DNA of 21,707 bases from SBBG01 sp033717875 (GTDB lineage: Bacteria > Pseudomonadota > Gammaproteobacteria > Ga0077554 > Ga007554), in assembly GCA_033717875.1 (NCBI GenBank), contig JADDKJ010000051.1:1-21707 (forward strand), given 5' to 3'. The notes beneath the pieces are model-generated. The model was not told the origin of the DNA. It saw only the letters and a list, made by a program, of their open reading frames with translations, and did no database searches. A program made the translations under genes and the position numbers. Positions 20,210 to 21,707 of this stretch are shown piece after piece. The first letter of the stretch is position 1. Every line of letters begins with the position of its first letter.

Positions 20210-21448
20210 ATGATCGAAGACCTCAAACAAGCCGCCCTCGACTACCACGAACAGCCAATACCGGGCAAGCTCGGCATCACCGTCACCAAGCCCTGCGACA
20301 CCCAGCGCGAACTGGCCCTGGCCTATACGCCAGGCGTGGCCGAGCCGGTGCGCGAGATCGCCAAAGATCCCGAGGCCGCCTACCGCTATACGGCAAAAGG
20401 CAACCTGGTAGCGGTGATTACCGATGGCACGGCGGTACTGGGCCTGGGCGATGTCGGGGCGCTGGCGGGTAAACCGGTGATGGAAGGCAAGGCGGTGCTG
20501 TTCAAGAAGTTCGCCAACATCGACGTCTTCGATATCGAAGTCGCCGCCGGATCCACGCAGGCCTTCATCGACACCGTGGCGCACATCGCGCCGACCTTCG
20601 GCGGCATCAACCTGGAAGATGTCGCCGCGCCGCACTGCTTCGAAGTGGAAGAGGCCCTCATCGAGCGCCTCGACATCCCGGTATTTCACGACGATCAGCA
20701 CGGCACCGCCATCATCGTCGCCGCCGGCCTGCTCAACGCCCTGGAGCTGCAAGGCAAGCCCATCGGCGAGGCGCGTATCGTATGCCTGGGCGCGGGCGCG
20801 GCGGGCATCGCCTCGATGCGCCTGTTGGTGGCGCTGGGCGCGAAAAAGCACAACATCTTCCTCACCGACCGCCAAGGTGTGATACATAGCGGCCGCATCG
20901 ACCTCAACACCTACAAACGCGAATTCGCCATCGACACCGACAAGCGCACCCTGGCCGACGCCATGCAGGATGCGGACGTACTGATCGGCGTGTCCGGCCC
21001 CGATCTGGTAACGCCCGAGATGCTGGAAGTCATGGCGCCTCGCCCCATCGTCTTCGCCCTCTCCAATCCCGACCCAGAGATCCGCCCCGCCGTGGCCCAC
21101 GCGGTGCGCAGCGACCTGATCATGGCCACCGGGCGCAGCGACTACCCCAACCAGGTCAACAACGTGCTGGGCTTCCCCTTCATCTTCCGTGGCGCCCTTG
21201 ACGTGCGCGCCACGCGCATCAACCAAGCCATGCAGATCGCCGCCGTACACGCCCTGCAGGCGCTGGCCCACGAACCGGTGCCGCGCGAGGTACTCGATGC
21301 CTACAAGCTGGACCACCTGGAATTCGGCCCCGATTACATCATCCCAAAACCCTTCGACCTGCGTCTGATCGACCGCGTACCGGCCGCAGTGGCGCGGGCT
21401 GCGGTGGAGTCGGGGGTGGCACGGCGGGATTATCCTGATTTTAGTTGA
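20210..21448 (+). CDS. malic enzyme, short form without phosphotransacetylase domain
   Basis: A 412-residue enzyme that decarboxylates malate to pyruvate with reduction of NAD(P). Catalytic Tyr39 is in LAYTPGVAEP and Lys94 in MEGKAVLFKK; the metal site is in GINLEDVAAPHCFE (Glu136, Asp137) and HDDQHGTA (Asp161, Asp162). The Rossmann motif is LGAGAAGI (193-200). It ends near the malic domain, lacking the phosphotransacetylase part fused in E. coli MaeB. Cofactor choice cannot be told. The ATG has only a weak GTGTAAG upstream. It lies 41 bp after the protease stop, possibly on the same transcript, and the rpmE-nuclease-malic enzyme order recurs in gammaproteobacteria. Confidence 0.95.
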   Translation: MIEDLKQAALDYHEQPIPGKLGITVTKPCDTQRELALAYTPGVAEPVREIAKDPEAAYRYTAKGNLVAVITDGTAVLGLGDVGALAGKPVMEGKAVLFKKFANIDVFDIEVAAGSTQAFIDTVAHIAPTFGGINLEDVAAPHCFEVEEALIERLDIPVFHDDQHGTAIIVAAGLLNALELQGKPIGEARIVCLGAGAAGIASMRLLVALGAKKHNIFLTDRQGVIHSGRIDLNTYKREFAIDTDKRTLADAMQDADVLIGVSGPDLVTPEMLEVMAPRPIVFALSNPDPEIRPAVAHAVRSDLIMATGRSDYPNQVNNVLGFPFIFRGALDVRATRINQAMQIAAVHALQALAHEPVPREVLDAYKLDHLEFGPDYIIPKPFDLRLIDRVPAAVARAAVESGVARRDYPDFS

Positions 21449-21489
21449 ACCTAAAAACGGCAGTTGACCGCTGCTCTGGACGGCTAGCA

Positions 21490-21575
21490 CGTAGGGCGCA
21501 ATAACCTAAGGGCATTGCGCCGGAAGTATCAACATCACATTCGGCGCAATACGGCTACCGCCTATTGCGCCCTAC
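21490..21575. repeat. 86 bp palindromic MITE-like element, GCGCAATA type
   Basis: CGTAGGGCGCAATA and TATTGCGCCCTACG are perfect 14 bp terminal inverted repeats. The inside has GGCATTGCGCCGGA and TTCGGCGCAATACGGCTACC, shared with the partial copy at 1354-1408. Its right end contains the stop codon of the truncated response regulator. Confidence 0.8.
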
Positions 21576-21707
21576 GAGCTCTGGGCAACCTCGCCCGCCA
21601 GGTAGCGTCCCCCCTTATGCACCGTCTCGATGGCCCGCACCAGCTCGTCGACGCCGCAGCCCTTGGTGAGATAGCCCGCGGCGCCCACTTGCATGAAGCG
21701 GCTGGGG
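21572..21707 (-). pseudogene. GacA/UvrY-like response regulator, truncated (also window-partial)
   Basis: The minus-strand frame is open to the window edge. It encodes the end of a receiver domain, FMQVGAAGYLTKGCGVDEL, where Lys of LTKG is the conserved receiver lysine, then VRAIETVHKGGRYLAGEVAQ, as in NarL/GacA/UvrY-type regulators. Those proteins go on with a LuxR-type HTH, but here the frame ends after EVAQSS at a TAG supplied by the terminal repeat of the palindromic element. It is therefore probably a gene truncated by insertion; a natural receiver-only protein is less likely. The start is outside the window. Confidence 0.72.

Noticed and set aside
20189..21490. 433-codon open frame antisense to the malic enzyme gene
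   Set aside because: Shadow of a conserved gene in GC-rich DNA.

Overview
The window looks like chromosomal DNA from a gammaproteobacterium. The best evidence is gene order: trxA and rho on the minus strand divergent from rhlB, the run rubredoxin / thiD-thiE-hemL, and rpmE followed by a secreted nuclease, an M48 protease and a malic enzyme. High coding GC, a class I cytochrome c and many short palindromic intergenic repeats would fit a sulfur- or metal-cycling environmental lineage, but that finer placement is inference. No rRNA, tRNA or CRISPR array was seen.

Layout. Positions 1-5200 are accessory and decaying: the 3' part of an IS3-type transposase that has cut off a RelE/ParE-type toxin gene, the intact RHH antitoxin of that toxin, a complete BrnT/CopG-type toxin-antitoxin pair, two tandem RCC1-repeat lipoprotein genes that each carry a one-base frameshift in a G run, and a LuxR-type regulator that is also frameshifted. 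Between them lie dense palindromic repeats. Positions 5200-5900 are gene-free and made of repeat relics. Positions 5900-9190 are the core block rho, trxA, rhlB. Positions 9190-10700 hold two methionine-salvage genes, mtnD and mtnB; mtnD is bracketed by inverted copies of a ~130 bp MITE-like repeat. Positions 10700-11780 hold a small DUF2892 membrane protein, a periplasmic cytochrome c with a strong terminator, and an array of five consecutive near-perfect hairpins closed by an outer stem. Positions 11780-14833 carry rubredoxin and thiD-thiE-hemL. Positions 14921-17456 are a minus-strand unit: an AbrB/MazF-type toxin-antitoxin pair, an unrecognised 53-residue small gene with a good ribosome binding site, and a PAS-PAS-PAS-GGDEF protein with an AGDEF signature and no EAL domain. 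Positions 17548-21448 carry rpmE, the nuclease, the protease and the malic enzyme. The right edge has a MITE-like palindrome that ends a truncated GacA/UvrY-like response regulator.

The most noteworthy signals are structural rather than new enzymes: the five-hairpin element (11605-11776), two 35-nt hairpins with identical loops and compensatory stem changes (2844-2878 and 3100-3134), the MITE-bracketed mtnD, repeat elements that abut or supply stop codons, a 34 bp perfect palindrome upstream of the LuxR gene, and an intrinsic terminator inside the 5' end of the nuclease gene. The three one-base frameshifts all fall in homopolymer runs in the accessory part, so phase variation, decay and sequencing error all remain possible.
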